64,000 nt of DNA from Chthoniobacterales bacterium (GCA_018402585.1 JAGYIO010000005.1:1-64000); one strand, 5' to 3'; shown: positions 33,513 through 43,558, counted from the first letter of the stretch. Translations and numbers: made by a program. Notes: a model not told the origin generated them from the sequence alone.

Positions 33513-34385
33513 CTAACGGCGGGCGTCCACCCGGAGGCGGTCGCCCGTTTTGATCGAGTCCTCTTCGGACACGAGATTCTGAATGACGGCACCACTGATG
33601 CGGTCGCGCACATCGATGACGCGGACGTCGCCGACCCGGCGGTTGTCCCGCCAGACTTGGAAAGGCATGCCGACCTTGACCCCTGCGTGGCGTCCAATGT
33701 TGGCCACCACGAGAGCGAACTCGGCTTTGACCTCCACGACGGACGCATCGGTCAGGGTTGGACCCGCGGCTTCCGCCTCTGAGCCGCCGACTCCCAAAAG
33801 ACGGTCGGCGGCGCGGAGTTCCAACTCGAGCGAAGCGCGGGCCTCGGCCTGCGCGCTACGGGAACGGGTCAGGGCATCGAGCAGAGCTTTTGCTTCGGCC
33901 TGCGCGGCGGAGTTGGAGGCATCGGCCGCTTTTGTTTGCATTTCTTTGGCAAAAGCAGCGCGCTCCTCGTTTTCCGTGGATTCCACGGTGCGGAGGAAAA
34001 TTTGCACTCCCTCGGCAAGCCCGAGCAGGCGCTCGATGAGCAGGGCATTTTCTTTTTGCTGGCGGGTCAGCTCGTTCACGGTGGAAAGGAGGCGTTCTTC
34101 GATTTCCCCGCCGCTGTCACCACCGGGCCCGAGCGTGTCGAATTTGGACTGCAAATCCTCGGCTTGGCGTTTGAAGACCTCGCCCTCGCTGTTGGCCAGA
34201 GCCAGGCTTTCGGTCAGACTGCGGATAGACTCGCGCGCGAGCAGCAGTTGCTCGTGGAGGCGCGCCACTTTTGCGGCGTCCCCAGAATCTCGGTCTGTCA
34301 AAGAGCTGCGGCTTTCTGCGGGGCTGTTCCCGGCGAGGGTGCTGAAAAGGCACCCGGCCAGGACCAACCTGCCGAACAAAGCCAC
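33513..34385 (-). CDS. Exported coiled-coil protein inserted in the ribosomal operon
   Basis: 290 aa. N-terminal hydrophobic signal 'MALFGRLVLAGCLFSTLAG', which also contains LAGC and could be a lipobox, though the stretch before it is short. Residues ~35-210 are charged and helical with Glu/Gln/Leu spacing of a coiled coil ('KVARLHEQLLLARESIRSLT'). The last ~75 residues form a beta-rich domain ('ALVVANIGRHAGVKVGMPFQ', 'VWRDNRRVGDVRVIDVRDRI') like C-terminal domains of envelope or flagellar assembly proteins. Two bases separate it from rpsS and 31 from rplV, so it is cotranscribed. Nothing in it looks ribosomal. Confidence 0.85.
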   Translation of the reverse strand: MALFGRLVLAGCLFSTLAGNSPAESRSSLTDRDSGDAAKVARLHEQLLLARESIRSLTESLALANSEGEVFKRQAEDLQSKFDTLGPGGDSGGEIEERLLSTVNELTRQQKENALLIERLLGLAEGVQIFLRTVESTENEERAAFAKEMQTKAADASNSAAQAEAKALLDALTRSRSAQAEARASLELELRAADRLLGVGGSEAEAAGPTLTDASVVEVKAEFALVVANIGRHAGVKVGMPFQVWRDNRRVGDVRVIDVRDRISGAVIQNLVSEEDSIKTGDRLRVDARR

Positions 34386-34387
34386 GT

Positions 34388-34666
34388 TTATTTCGTCACT
34401 TTCGCCGTATGCGATCCGTGTTTCTTGAAGATACGCGTGGGCGAGAACTCGCCGAGCTTGTGCCCGACCATATTCTCCGTGACGAAAACTGAATTGAAAA
34501 TTTTCCCGTTGTGCACCAGGAAGGTGTGCCCGACAAAATCCGGGGTGACCATGGAACGGCGCGACCAGGTTTTGATCGGTTTTTTCGGTCCGCCCTCGTT
34601 GATGCGGTCGATTTTTTCGAGCAGGTGGGCCTCGACGAACGGGCCTTTTTTCAGCGATCTACTCAT
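34388..34666 (-). CDS. rpsS: 30S ribosomal protein S19
   Basis: 92 aa. '[20 protein letters not shown]' and 'VYNGK'-like '[19 protein letters not shown]' then '[11 protein letters not shown]'. Full length. Normally followed directly by rplV; here another gene intervenes. Confidence 0.97.
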   Translation of the reverse strand: MSRSLKKGPFVEAHLLEKIDRINEGGPKKPIKTWSRRSMVTPDFVGHTFLVHNGKIFNSVFVTENMVGHKLGEFSPTRIFKKHGSHTAKVTK

Positions 34667-34669
34667 GGC

Positions 34670-35518
34670 TTAATTCTTTTTCTTGCTCTTGCGGCGCTCG
34701 ATAATGAAGCGGTCAGAGGGTTTGTGTTTCTTGCGGGTTTTGAACCCTTTGCTCAGCTGACCCCACGGGCTGACCGGATGCTGGCGTCCGCCGCCGCCTT
34801 TCGATTTGCCGTTGCCGCCGCCCATCGGGTGGTCGATCGGGTTCATGGCCATGCCCCGCACGGTCGGGCGGATCCCGAGCCAGCGGGAACGACCGGCTTT
34901 GCCGCTTGAGACATTCATGTGCTCGGAATTGCCGACTTGACCCATCGTGGCGTGGCACTTGCCGTTCAATTTGCGGATTTCGCCGGAGGGCATTTTCACC
35001 AGGGCGTAGCCGGCTTCGAAATTGTTCAGCACGGCTTGCTGGCCGGCACTGCGCGCCACCTGGCCGCCACGGCCGGGCATCAGCTCGATATTGTGGATCG
35101 CCGAGCCGGGCGGGATCCGCTCGAGAGGCAGCGAGTTGCCCACTTCGGGGGCGGCTGCGGGGCCGGAGGAGATTTTCATTCCGACCTTCAGTCCGTCGGG
35201 AGCGAGAATGTAGGTCTTCTCGCCGTCGGCATATTGCAGGAGGGCGAGACGCGCCGTGCGGTTCGGATCGTATTCGATGGCAATGACCTCGGCAATCACC
35301 CCGTGTTTACGGCGTTTGAAATCGACGAGGCGCAGTTTGCGCTTGTGACCACCGCCGATGTGACGGCAGGTCAGACGGCCCTGGTTGTTCCGGCCGCCGG
35401 TGCGTTTGCGGGTGGTGACGAGGCTCTTCTCCGGCTTCTTCTTGGTGATCTCCTCGAAGGATGGGAGGGCCTTGAAGCGCGCGGAAGGCGTGAGCGGGCG
35501 GAAAGTTTTGAGTGCCAT
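34670..35518 (-). CDS. rplB: 50S ribosomal protein L2
   Basis: 282 aa from the ATG at 35516-35518 ('[16 protein letters not shown]'). Conserved '[20 protein letters not shown]', and the peptidyl-transferase-proximal His in '[18 protein letters not shown]'. Primary 23S binder. Confidence 0.97.
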   Translation of the reverse strand: MALKTFRPLTPSARFKALPSFEEITKKKPEKSLVTTRKRTGGRNNQGRLTCRHIGGGHKRKLRLVDFKRRKHGVIAEVIAIEYDPNRTARLALLQYADGEKTYILAPDGLKVGMKISSGPAAAPEVGNSLPLERIPPGSAIHNIELMPGRGGQVARSAGQQAVLNNFEAGYALVKMPSGEIRKLNGKCHATMGQVGNSEHMNVSSGKAGRSRWLGIRPTVRGMAMNPIDHPMGGGNGKSKGGGGRQHPVSPWGQLSKGFKTRKKHKPSDRFIIERRKSKKKN

Positions 35519-35532
35519 GGCGTGGGTTGCGG

Positions 35533-35817
35533 TTAGACCAGGTCGAGTTTTTCGCCCGCTTTGAGCGTGACGATCGCTTTTTTCCAATGGGGACGGCGTC
35601 CGAAGTCCGCACGCCGTTCCCGCTTCTTCTTGCCGGCGTAGTTCGCGGTATTGACCGAAACAACTTTTTTTTGGAACAGACTTTCGATCGCCGCCTTGAT
35701 CTCCAGCTTGTTCGCCGCCGGGTTGACCTCGAAGACGTATTTATTTGCCTTGTCCGTGAGGACGGTCGACTTCTCGGTCAGCCGGACCCGGCGGATGATG
35801 TCAAAGGGCTCTTTCAT
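35533..35817 (-). CDS. rplW: 50S ribosomal protein L23
   Basis: 94 aa. '[20 protein letters not shown]' and '[20 protein letters not shown]'. Docking site for trigger factor and SRP at the tunnel exit. Starts within the rplD stop. Confidence 0.96.
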   Translation of the reverse strand: MKEPFDIIRRVRLTEKSTVLTDKANKYVFEVNPAANKLEIKAAIESLFQKKVVSVNTANYAGKKKRERRADFGRRPHWKKAIVTLKAGEKLDLV

Positions 35818-36428
35818 GCTGCCGTCCTCTCGGAAATTTTGGCCAGGGCCTCGCCGGTCAGGAGAATTTTGTCGTAGCGCAGGAGATGCTCGGTATTGAC
35901 GTCCGAAGCGCTGATCAGGAGGACATTGCCCACGTTGCGCGCGGCGCGGAAAGTCGTTTCCTCGAAAGCGGGCGAGACGAGGAGCACATTGCGGGCGTCC
36001 TGCGCATTGCTTTTCACGTAAGCAAGGAACTTGGCCGTCTTGCCGTCAGGAATGACCGGGGCGTCAACCAAAAGGACATCACCGGCCAGAATACGGGCGC
36101 TGAGCGCTTTGCGCAGGGCCAGTTTGCGCACCGACTTCGGGGTTTTCTTCGAATAGTCGCGGGGCTTGGGTCCGAAGACCACGCCGCCCCCCCGCCAGAT
36201 CGGCGAGGATTTGTAACCGGCGCGGGCGCGCCCCGTGCCTTTTTGGCGCCAGGGCTTGGCCCCGGAAAGATTCACTTCGGCTTTGGTTTTGGTGTTGGCC
36301 GAGCCGGTCCGGCGGTTGGCGCGCAGGGCGGTGACCACATCGTGGACGGCCTGCGTGCCTTTGCCATTCTCAATGAGGACAATGTTCGCCTTTTTGGCGT
36401 CGTCGGCGGTCAGTACTTTGGCGCTCAT
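35814..36428 (-). CDS. rplD: 50S ribosomal protein L4
   Basis: 204 aa. The extended-loop signature is clear: 'TKAEVNLSGAKPWRQKGTGR' and 'ARAGYKSSPIWRGGGVVFGP'. In other bacteria L4 represses the S10 operon. Overlaps rplW by 4 bases. Confidence 0.97.
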   Translation of the reverse strand: MSAKVLTADDAKKANIVLIENGKGTQAVHDVVTALRANRRTGSANTKTKAEVNLSGAKPWRQKGTGRARAGYKSSPIWRGGGVVFGPKPRDYSKKTPKSVRKLALRKALSARILAGDVLLVDAPVIPDGKTAKFLAYVKSNAQDARNVLLVSPAFEETTFRAARNVGNVLLISASDVNTEHLLRYDKILLTGEALAKISERTAA

Positions 36429-36431
36429 AAT

Positions 36432-37067
36432 TTACTTCTTTTGGGCGGTTTTCTTGATCGACGGGCGGACCACCACGTAAGTGCCTTTGGCGCCCGGAAC
36501 GGCACCGCTGACCAAGATCACGCCGTCCTCCTCGCGGATTTGAACCACCTGCAAATTTTGCACCGTGACCCGCTCGTCGCCCATGTGGCCCGGCATGCCC
36601 ATGTTTTTCCAGACCCGGCCCGGAGTGGAACGGTTGCCGATCGCGCCGGTGCGGCGGTGCATCATGGAACCGTGGCTCATCGGCTGGCCGTGGTAATTGT
36701 GCCTTTTCATCGCACCTTGGAAACCTTTGCCTTTCGACTGGCCGATGACGTCGACGTATTGGCCCACGACGAAAGTGCCGACCGGGAGATCGGCGCCGGC
36801 TTCGGCTACGCCAGCGCGGAATTCGCGGATAAAGCGTTTCGGGGTGGCCGCGACTTTGGCAAAGTGACCGGTCTGCGCCTGGTCCACCCTCGAGGGTTTC
36901 TGGTCGTCAAAGCCGACTTGCACCGCGGCATAGCCGTCGGAGTCCGCGGTTTTGACCTGCAGGACCTTGTTCCCCGCCGCGGCAATCACCGTGACAGGCG
37001 TGGAGACACCTTTGTCGTCGTAGACGCGGGTCATGCCGAGTTTTTTACCGAGTAATCCGAGGCTCAT
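36432..37067 (-). CDS. rplC: 50S ribosomal protein L3
   Basis: 211 aa. 'LGLLGKKLGMTRVYDDKGVS' and the loop 'KGFQGAMKRHNYHGQPMSHG' with the Gln usually methylated by PrmB. Normal length. Confidence 0.97.
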   Translation of the reverse strand: MSLGLLGKKLGMTRVYDDKGVSTPVTVIAAAGNKVLQVKTADSDGYAAVQVGFDDQKPSRVDQAQTGHFAKVAATPKRFIREFRAGVAEAGADLPVGTFVVGQYVDVIGQSKGKGFQGAMKRHNYHGQPMSHGSMMHRRTGAIGNRSTPGRVWKNMGMPGHMGDERVTVQNLQVVQIREEDGVILVSGAVPGAKGTYVVVRPSIKKTAQKK

Positions 37068-37075
37068 GGTGGCAG

Positions 37076-37384
37076 CTAGATTTGAATGTTGATGTCGACC
37101 CCGGCCGGCAGGTTGAGGCGGCGGAGCTCGTCCACCGTCTTGGCCGTGGGGTCGAGGATGTCGAGGAGACGCTTGTGGGTGCGGCGCTCGAATTGATCCA
37201 TCGACTTCTTGTCCACGTGGGGTGAGCGGTTGACCGTCCAGCGCTCGATTTTCGTGGGGAGCGGCACGGGGCCGGCCACGGCGGAGCCGCTGCGCTTGGC
37301 CGTCTCGACAATTTCGAGGACGGAACGATCAAGCAGCATGTGGTCGAATGCTTTGAGACGGATGCGGATACGCGGGGCGGCCAT
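37076..37384 (-). CDS. rpsJ: 30S ribosomal protein S10
   Basis: 102 aa. '[20 protein letters not shown]' and '[20 protein letters not shown]'. Also the NusE elongation partner. Starts 5 bases after the fusA stop; no tuf between. Confidence 0.97.
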   Translation of the reverse strand: MAAPRIRIRLKAFDHMLLDRSVLEIVETAKRSGSAVAGPVPLPTKIERWTVNRSPHVDKKSMDQFERRTHKRLLDILDPTAKTVDELRRLNLPAGVDINIQI

Positions 37385-37389
37385 GGTGG

Positions 37390-39561
37390 TTATTTCTTTT
37401 GGCTGTCAATCACGGCGGCCAGGACCTGCGCCGGAACTTGTTCGAAGTGGGACGGCTCCATCGAATAGGAGGAACGGCCTTTGGAGAGGGAGCGGATGGC
37501 CGTGGCGTAACCGAACATTTCGGCCAGCGGCACATCGGCATTGACACTGCTCAGATGGCCCTTGGTCTCGATGCCCTGGATCTTGGCCCGGCGGCGGTTG
37601 AGGTCGCCCATGATGTCGCCCTGGAATTCGTCCGGGGTGATGTTTTCCACTTTCATGATCGGCTCGAGGAGGATCGGCTTGGCTTTTTTCATCGCATCCT
37701 TGAGCGAAAAAATGGCGGCAAGCTTGAAGGCCATTTCATTGGAGTCCACGTCGTGGAACGAGCCGTCCACAATATCGACATGAATGTCGATCACCGGGTA
37801 GCCGCCGACAATGCCGTTGAGCACGCCTTCTTCGATGCCTTTGATGCAGGCCGGGATGTATTCTTTGGGGATCGTGCCGCCCACCGTCTTGTTCTCCACG
37901 GTGATGCCTTTGCCCCGTTCGTTCGGGGCGATTTTCACGATAACGTGGCCGTATTGACCGCGCCCGCCCGACTGCTTGATCAGCTTCCCCTCGCCATCGG
38001 CGGGGGCCAAAATTGTTTCCTTGTAGGCGATCTGCGGTTTGCCCGCATTTGCTTCGACTTTGAACTCGCGCATCATGCGGTCACGGATGATTTCCAAGTG
38101 AAGCTCGCCCATGCCGGCGATGATAGTCTGACCCGTTTCCTCGTGGGTGAAGACGCGGAAGGTCGGGTCTTCTTCGGCGAGGCGCTGGAGGGCGATGCCC
38201 ATTTTTTCCTGGTCGACCTTGGTCTTCGGCTCGATGGCCATGGAAATGACCGGTTCGGGGAAGGAAGGCGGCTCGAGCAGAATCGGGTGGTCTTCGTCGC
38301 AGAGGGTGTCTCCCGTCGTGATGTTGCGGATCCCGACGATCGCGGCGATGTCGCCCGAATAACAGGTTTCGATGTCTTCGCGCTTGTCGGCTTGGATTTG
38401 GATCAGGCGGCTGATCCGCTCGCGCTTCCGGGTGCGCGGATTGTAAACCGTATCCCCCTTGGACAGTTTGCCGGAATAAACGCGGAAGAAAACCAGCTTG
38501 CCCACAAAAGGATCGCTCCAAAGCTTGAAGGCGAGGGAGGAGAAATTGGCGGTGTCGTTCGCCACCGCGTCGATCGGCGTGGCGTCATCAGGGTCTTGAC
38601 CCTTGGCCGGCGGAATGTCGAGTGGGCCGGGCAGGTAATCGATCACCGCATCGACAAGGTATTGCACGCCTTTGTTCTTGAAGGCAGAGCCTCCGGCCAC
38701 CGGAACAAAGCGGTTCGCGATGGTCTGGCGGCGGATGGCAGCTTTGAGGTCTTCTTTGCTGATCGGCTTTTCCTCGAGGAACATCATGCCGATTTCCTCA
38801 TCAAGGTCGGTCATCTGCGTGATGAGATCGGCGTAAGCTTTTTCGGCCAGTGCTTTGTGGTCATCCGGAATGTCGGCCACCTCGTAGGTCGAACCCATCA
38901 CATCGTTGTCGGAATAAAGGACGGCCTTTTGGTTGAGCACATCAATTTGCCCGCGGAGGTAATCTTCCCGGCCGAGCGGGATGAGGATGGGCCAGACGTT
39001 GGCCCCGAGTTTGACCCGCATGCTCTCGACCGCCGCGTTGAAGTCCGCACCGGTGCGGTCCATCTTGTTCACGAAGGCAATGCGCGGGACGTTGTATTTG
39101 GTCGCCTGGCGCCAGACGGTTTCGGACTGCGGTTGCACCCCGGCCACCCCGCAGAACACGGCGATGGCGCCGTCGAGCACCCGAAGCGAGCGCTCCACCT
39201 CGGCGGTGAAGTCCACGTGGCCCGGCGTGTCGATGATGTTGACCCGCATGTTGATGCCGTCGTAAAGCTTGAAAATATCCGGTTCCACTTTTTGCAACCA
39301 GGCGCAGGTCGTGGCGGCCGAAGTGATGGTGATGCCCCGCTCGCGCTCCTGCTCCATCCAATCAGTCACCGTGGTGCCTTCGTGCACCTCGCCGATTTTA
39401 TGGATCATACCGGTGTAAAACAGGATCCGTTCGGTCAGTGTCGTCTTGCCCGCGTCGATGTGCGCACAAATACCGATGTTTCGCGTCCGCTCGAGCGGGA
39501 AGGCGCGATCGGGCGAATTGGGATTCGCGGTCGTAGCGGGTGCGGTGACGGTGGCGGACAT
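37390..39561 (-). CDS. fusA: Elongation factor G
   Basis: 723 aa. GTPase motifs: G1 '[14 protein letters not shown]', G2/switch I '[20 protein letters not shown]', G3 'DTPGHVDF' and G4 'NKMD'. C-terminal domains include '[14 protein letters not shown]' and '[16 protein letters not shown]'. Catalyses translocation. Within the str part of the superoperon. Confidence 0.97.
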   Translation of the reverse strand: MSATVTAPATTANPNSPDRAFPLERTRNIGICAHIDAGKTTLTERILFYTGMIHKIGEVHEGTTVTDWMEQERERGITITSAATTCAWLQKVEPDIFKLYDGINMRVNIIDTPGHVDFTAEVERSLRVLDGAIAVFCGVAGVQPQSETVWRQATKYNVPRIAFVNKMDRTGADFNAAVESMRVKLGANVWPILIPLGREDYLRGQIDVLNQKAVLYSDNDVMGSTYEVADIPDDHKALAEKAYADLITQMTDLDEEIGMMFLEEKPISKEDLKAAIRRQTIANRFVPVAGGSAFKNKGVQYLVDAVIDYLPGPLDIPPAKGQDPDDATPIDAVANDTANFSSLAFKLWSDPFVGKLVFFRVYSGKLSKGDTVYNPRTRKRERISRLIQIQADKREDIETCYSGDIAAIVGIRNITTGDTLCDEDHPILLEPPSFPEPVISMAIEPKTKVDQEKMGIALQRLAEEDPTFRVFTHEETGQTIIAGMGELHLEIIRDRMMREFKVEANAGKPQIAYKETILAPADGEGKLIKQSGGRGQYGHVIVKIAPNERGKGITVENKTVGGTIPKEYIPACIKGIEEGVLNGIVGGYPVIDIHVDIVDGSFHDVDSNEMAFKLAAIFSLKDAMKKAKPILLEPIMKVENITPDEFQGDIMGDLNRRRAKIQGIETKGHLSSVNADVPLAEMFGYATAIRSLSKGRSSYSMEPSHFEQVPAQVLAAVIDSQKK

Positions 39562-39585
39562 GAAAAAGAAAACGGTTGAGGCGGT

Positions 39586-40059
39586 TTACCAGCGGAAATG
39601 GGCGAAGGCGCGGTTGGCTTGGGCCATTTTGTGCATTTCGTCGCGTTTTTTGATCGCGTTGCCTTGGCCGGCGGCCGCGTCTTTCAATTCGATGGCCAGC
39701 GCTTCTTTCATCGGGACGGCCTTGCGCTTGGAAGCGAAGGTGACCAACCAGCGCATGGCCAGGGCATACTGACGCTCGGCCGGAACTTCCATCGGTACCT
39801 GGTAAGTGGCTCCGCCCACCCGGCGGGACTTGACTTCAAGGCGCGGGCGCACGTTGTCCAGCGCTTTGGTCAGCACATCGAGCGGATCGACCGCGTCGCT
39901 GCCCTCGTGGCACTTTTCGATCGCGGTGTAAACAATGCCTTCGGCGGTCGACTTTTTGCCGTCGCGCATCACCGTATTGATCAGGCGGGTGACCATCAGG
40001 CTGCCGTAGCGGCTGTCACCGAGGTTCGTGCGTTTGGTTGCTCTGCGTCTGCGTGCCAT
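39586..40059 (-). CDS. rpsG: 30S ribosomal protein S7
   Basis: 157 aa. 'MARRRRATKRTNLGDSRYGS' and 'VGGATYQVPMEVPAERQYAL'. Initiates assembly of the 30S head; usual translational repressor of str operons. Confidence 0.97.
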   Translation of the reverse strand: MARRRRATKRTNLGDSRYGSLMVTRLINTVMRDGKKSTAEGIVYTAIEKCHEGSDAVDPLDVLTKALDNVRPRLEVKSRRVGGATYQVPMEVPAERQYALAMRWLVTFASKRKAVPMKEALAIELKDAAAGQGNAIKKRDEMHKMAQANRAFAHFRW

Positions 40060-40082
40060 GGTCGGAAAAAATCAGCTGGGTT

Positions 40083-40481
40083 TTACTTTTTTTTGGCCGC
40101 TTCGGCGCCGGCCTTCGGACGCTTCGCGCCGTATTTTGAGCGGCTGCGGCGGCGACCATCGACGCCCAGGGTGTCGAGGGAACCGCGCACAATATGGTAA
40201 CGCACGCCCGGGAGATCCTTCACCCGGCCGCCGCGCACGAGCACAATCGAATGTTCCTGCAGATTATGGCCTTCGCCCGGAATGTAGGCGATCACTTCCT
40301 GGCCGTTGGTCAGGCGGACCTTGGCGACTTTGCGCAGTGCCGAGTTGGGCTTCTTCGGCGTGCGGGTCATGACCTGCACGCAGACCCCGCGGCGCTGCGG
40401 GCAATTCACGAGCGCAGGCGACTTTGACTTCAAAGTAACTTTGCTCCGTCCTTTGCGGACCAGTTGGTTGATTGTAGGCAT
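40083..40481 (-). CDS. rpsL: 30S ribosomal protein S12
   Basis: 132 aa. Decoding-site loop '[20 protein letters not shown]' (Lys at the streptomycin-sensitive position) and '[20 protein letters not shown]'. A Lys/Ala tail 'GAEAAKKK'. First gene of the superoperon; a hairpin lies 36-59 bases upstream. Confidence 0.97.
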   Translation of the reverse strand: MPTINQLVRKGRSKVTLKSKSPALVNCPQRRGVCVQVMTRTPKKPNSALRKVAKVRLTNGQEVIAYIPGEGHNLQEHSIVLVRGGRVKDLPGVRYHIVRGSLDTLGVDGRRRSRSKYGAKRPKAGAEAAKKK

Positions 40482-40516
40482 TGCTTGGTAAAAGTTCCGG
40501 GTCGTTTTTAGGCGAC

Positions 40517-40540
40517 AAAAAAACCACGCGAACGTGGTTT
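40517..40540 (-). terminator. Rho-independent hairpin upstream of rpsL
   Basis: On the minus strand: stem AAACCACG, loop TTCG, stem CGTGGTTT, then a T-run (TTTT). The stem is perfect. It fits a terminator for the upstream degT-like gene. If the rpsL promoter lies further upstream it would also act as an attenuator. Confidence 0.85.
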
Positions 40541-40648
40541 CTTCGCGAACCCCCGACAGTGTGCGGGAGGGCGTAGGCTATAGAAAACCAGACGCAGGGC
40601 AAGAGATTTTCCGAAAAAATTTCTCTGTCCGCTTCTGCGAACCTCCGA

Positions 40649-41863
40649 TCAGGCCAAAATCCGGGCCAGGGCCGCGGTTACTTCGCGGATCTGCTCCGGG
40701 GTCAGCTCGGGATAAATGGGCAAAGCGAGCGATTCGCGGGCCGCTCGCTCCGACTCGGGAAAATCGCCTTCGGCATGCCCGAGCGAAGCAAAACATTCCT
40801 GCAAATGGAGTGGCACCGGGTAGTAAACCGCGCAGCCGATGCCGGCGGCGGCCAGTTTTTCCCGCACTCGGTCGCGCTCCGGCACGCGCACCACATACTG
40901 ATGGTAAACATGGTGGTTCGCCAGGCCCGCGGCGGCGTAGGGCTCGACCGGCAAGGTGACACGGTCAAGCAGGCCGAGCTTTTCGAACTCCACCCGGTAA
41001 AGGGCCGCGTTGCCGCGGCGTGCGGCGTGCCAGGCGTCGAGGTGCGGCAGTTTGGCCGAGAGCACGACGGCCTGCAGCGCATCGAGGCGGAAGTTGCCGC
41101 CCACTTTTTCGTGATGGTATTGCGCGCCCATCCCGTGATTGCGCAGGAGTGTGACCTGCGCGGCGAAGTCCGCCTCACGGCAGGTAACCATGCCCGCATC
41201 TCCGAAAGCACCGAGATTTTTCGAGGGGAAAAAACTGAAGTAGCTGGCCTCGCCGATCGCCCCGGCCCGGAGGGTCTGGCCGGTCCGCGAGGGATAATCC
41301 GCCCCGATGGCCTGCGCGGCATCCTCGATGACCGGCAGATCAAATTCTTTGGCCAGTGCACCGATGCGGTCCATCTCGCAGACGCAGCCGAACAAATGCA
41401 CGGGCATGATGGCCCGCACCCGGTTGCCGGCCGCGGTGACCGGACGTCCGTCCGGGCCGCTCCGGCATTTTTTGCGCAGGCATTCCTCCAGCTTGGCCGG
41501 ATCCAGGTTGTAGGTGGCGGCGTCGATATCGACGAAGACCGGTTCCGCGCCGACCCGATGAATGCAGCCGGCAGTGGCAAAAAATGTGTAAGGCGTGGTG
41601 ACCACCGCGTCGCCGCGTCCGATGCCCATGGCCATGAGGATGGCGAGCAAGGCGTCCGTGCCGGAGGAGGCCCCGATGGCGTGACCGCAACCCGTGTAGT
41701 CACGAACGGCGGTTTCGAGCTCCACGACCGGTACCCCGAGGATGAACTGCTGGCTCTCGCAGAGCACGCCGAGCCGGCGCTGCATCTCCTCCTTCACCTG
41801 CGCGTATTGCAGGCGCAAATCGAGCAGAGGAACCGCCACGGGGAAAAGAGGATTAGCGGACAA
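40649..41863 (-). CDS. DegT/DnrJ/EryC1/StrS-family aminotransferase
   Basis: 404 aa. PLP-fold features are 'GASSGTDALLAILMAMGIG', 'PVIEDAAQAIGA' and the internal-aldimine Lys in 'FSFFPSKNLGAFGDAGMV'. These enzymes aminate keto-sugars for surface glycans. It overlaps the end of pal by 11 bases, so it is the third gene of tolB-pal-degT, an unusual partner. Substrate not deducible. Confidence 0.85.
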   Translation of the reverse strand: MSANPLFPVAVPLLDLRLQYAQVKEEMQRRLGVLCESQQFILGVPVVELETAVRDYTGCGHAIGASSGTDALLAILMAMGIGRGDAVVTTPYTFFATAGCIHRVGAEPVFVDIDAATYNLDPAKLEECLRKKCRSGPDGRPVTAAGNRVRAIMPVHLFGCVCEMDRIGALAKEFDLPVIEDAAQAIGADYPSRTGQTLRAGAIGEASYFSFFPSKNLGAFGDAGMVTCREADFAAQVTLLRNHGMGAQYHHEKVGGNFRLDALQAVVLSAKLPHLDAWHAARRGNAALYRVEFEKLGLLDRVTLPVEPYAAAGLANHHVYHQYVVRVPERDRVREKLAAAGIGCAVYYPVPLHLQECFASLGHAEGDFPESERAARESLALPIYPELTPEQIREVTAALARILA

Positions 41864-42350
41864 CGCCGGTTTCGGCGCGGCGATTGGCGGCCCACGCGGC
41901 TTCGCCGCTGCCCGGGGCGGCCGGCATTTCTTCGCCGAAGCTCACCGTTTGGATGCGCCCCCCGCTCAGGCCGAGGCCGACAAGTTTTTCCCGCACGGAC
42001 AAGGCACGCCGTTCGCCCAGCCCGCGGTTGTATTCCTCGGTGCCACGCTCGTCGGTGAAACCGGCGATGATCACGTCGCTTTGCGAGGAGCGCATGAAGT
42101 CAGCCACGGCTTGCACCTTGCCCATTTCCGAGCCGCCGACCTCGACGCTGTCGAATCCGAACTGGACCGGGGAGAATTGTCCCTTGCTGACGCCGCCACC
42201 GAGGAAAGCTGCACCGTCCGTGCGCTCGGGCAGCGGCATGCCGTCGGCAAAATCACCATCCAGCCCGGCGAATTGGTCCTTCGTCTGGCAGGAAGCAAGA
42301 AGGAGCGAGGATGCGGCGAGCGCGCAAGGAAGGACTGAGGACAATTTCAT
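41853..42350 (-). CDS. pal: Peptidoglycan-associated lipoprotein Pal
   Basis: 165 aa from the ATG at 42348-42350. Signal and lipobox 'MKLSSVLPCALAASSLLLAS' + C. The C-terminal OmpA domain binds peptidoglycan: 'SDVIIAGFTDERGTEEYNRG' and 'LGERRALSVREKLVGLGL'. Works with TolB, encoded just upstream. Confidence 0.9.
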   Translation of the reverse strand: MKLSSVLPCALAASSLLLASCQTKDQFAGLDGDFADGMPLPERTDGAAFLGGGVSKGQFSPVQFGFDSVEVGGSEMGKVQAVADFMRSSQSDVIIAGFTDERGTEEYNRGLGERRALSVREKLVGLGLSGGRIQTVSFGEEMPAAPGSGEAAWAANRRAETGVVR

Positions 42351-42372
42351 AGGCTTTTGGCGTGAGGGTGGC

Positions 42373-43521
42373 TTAAAGCGACCAGGTCGGCTCGCTGACT
42401 TTACCCAGCCCACTGACAATAGTTGTGGTCCGTCCGTTTTGCAGGTCAAGGAGATTGAGGTTCGAGCCGGAGCTGTAAATTAGGTGTCGTGAGTTGCGCC
42501 CCCAGACCGGGTTTTGGCCCGAGGCAACCACCCGCGCGGCGCCACCGCCGAGTTCCAGCACCGCGACGGAGAACCCGCCGCCCGAGCGCACGGTGAAGGC
42601 CACCTTTTTGCCGTCCGGCGACCAGCTCGGGTCGGTGCAATAAGCAAAGCCGGTCGCAAGCATCCTTGCGCCTCCCCCGCCCGCGCCGATGCGGTAAAGC
42701 TGCGGACTGCCGCCTTGGTCGGAAGAGTAAATTAACTCGCTGCCGTCCGGCGACCAGGTGGGCGAGGACTCCACACCGCGGGTGCGGGTCAGGCGTCGGG
42801 CCATGCCGCCGCGCAAACCGGTGAGGTAAATCTCGGGATTTCCGTCCTTGCTCATGGTCAGCGCCATTTTCCCGCCCTCCGGCGAGATGGCGGCGCCGGA
42901 GTTGGTGCCCGGTGCCTTGACCACGCGCTGCCGGGCACCCGAAGCGACCTCAATAACATACACATCCGGATAACCCTCGTGGTATCCCGTGTAAGCGAGT
43001 TGGCGGGCCCCGGGTCCGAGCGAGGGCGCCACGCTGATGCTGCGATCGCTGGTCAGGCGCCGCGCACTGGCACCGTCATAGTCCGCGAAATAAATTTCCT
43101 TCGGCCCGCTCGCCGTGCCGACAAAGGCGATTTTCGTCGTGGCGATCCCCGGGTTGCCCGTGATGGTTTCCACGATATCGTCGGCGAACTGGTGGGCCAC
43201 TTCGCGGTCGTTGCCGCGGTAAGTCTTGGCCAAAATGGTCGCCCCGCTGCTGTCGGTCACCCGCCCCTGCAAACTGCCGCCCGCCGCGGTGCCACCGACC
43301 AGGTAGGATCCGCGGGCATCCGGCACGAGTTGGAACCATCCGGAAAGATCGAGATCGTTCTGCAGGACTTTGGTCACGGCCGGACCCGCAGGCCCGCCCA
43401 GCGGCGTGACCGCCAAGGAGACTCGGTCGCCCTTGCGCACCGTGATGGTCGCCGCATCCTGGGCCCGGGCCGCCAGGCCCAGGCTGAAGATCAAAAGGAA
43501 ACAAAGGGTGCGAGTCATCAT
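42373..43521 (-). CDS. tolB: Tol-Pal system protein TolB
   Basis: 382 aa. Signal peptide 'MMTRTLCFLLIFSLGLAARA', an N-terminal D1 domain, then a beta-propeller with repeated '.SP.WSPDG...Y.S' units (for example 'SSPTWSPDGSELIYSSDQGG' and 'CTDPSWSPDGKKVAFTVRSG'). Periplasmic partner of Pal. TolQRA are not adjacent. Confidence 0.9.
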   Translation of the reverse strand: MMTRTLCFLLIFSLGLAARAQDAATITVRKGDRVSLAVTPLGGPAGPAVTKVLQNDLDLSGWFQLVPDARGSYLVGGTAAGGSLQGRVTDSSGATILAKTYRGNDREVAHQFADDIVETITGNPGIATTKIAFVGTASGPKEIYFADYDGASARRLTSDRSISVAPSLGPGARQLAYTGYHEGYPDVYVIEVASGARQRVVKAPGTNSGAAISPEGGKMALTMSKDGNPEIYLTGLRGGMARRLTRTRGVESSPTWSPDGSELIYSSDQGGSPQLYRIGAGGGGARMLATGFAYCTDPSWSPDGKKVAFTVRSGGGFSVAVLELGGGAARVVASGQNPVWGRNSRHLIYSSGSNLNLLDLQNGRTTTIVSGLGKVSEPTWSL

Positions 43522-43558
43522 GCGCAGGGTATAAAGCCCCTGCTCTCCCGCGTCGAGA

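Noticed and set aside
37399-39579. 726-codon open frame on the plus strand
   Set aside because: Antisense of fusA; the protein lacks any recognisable domain.
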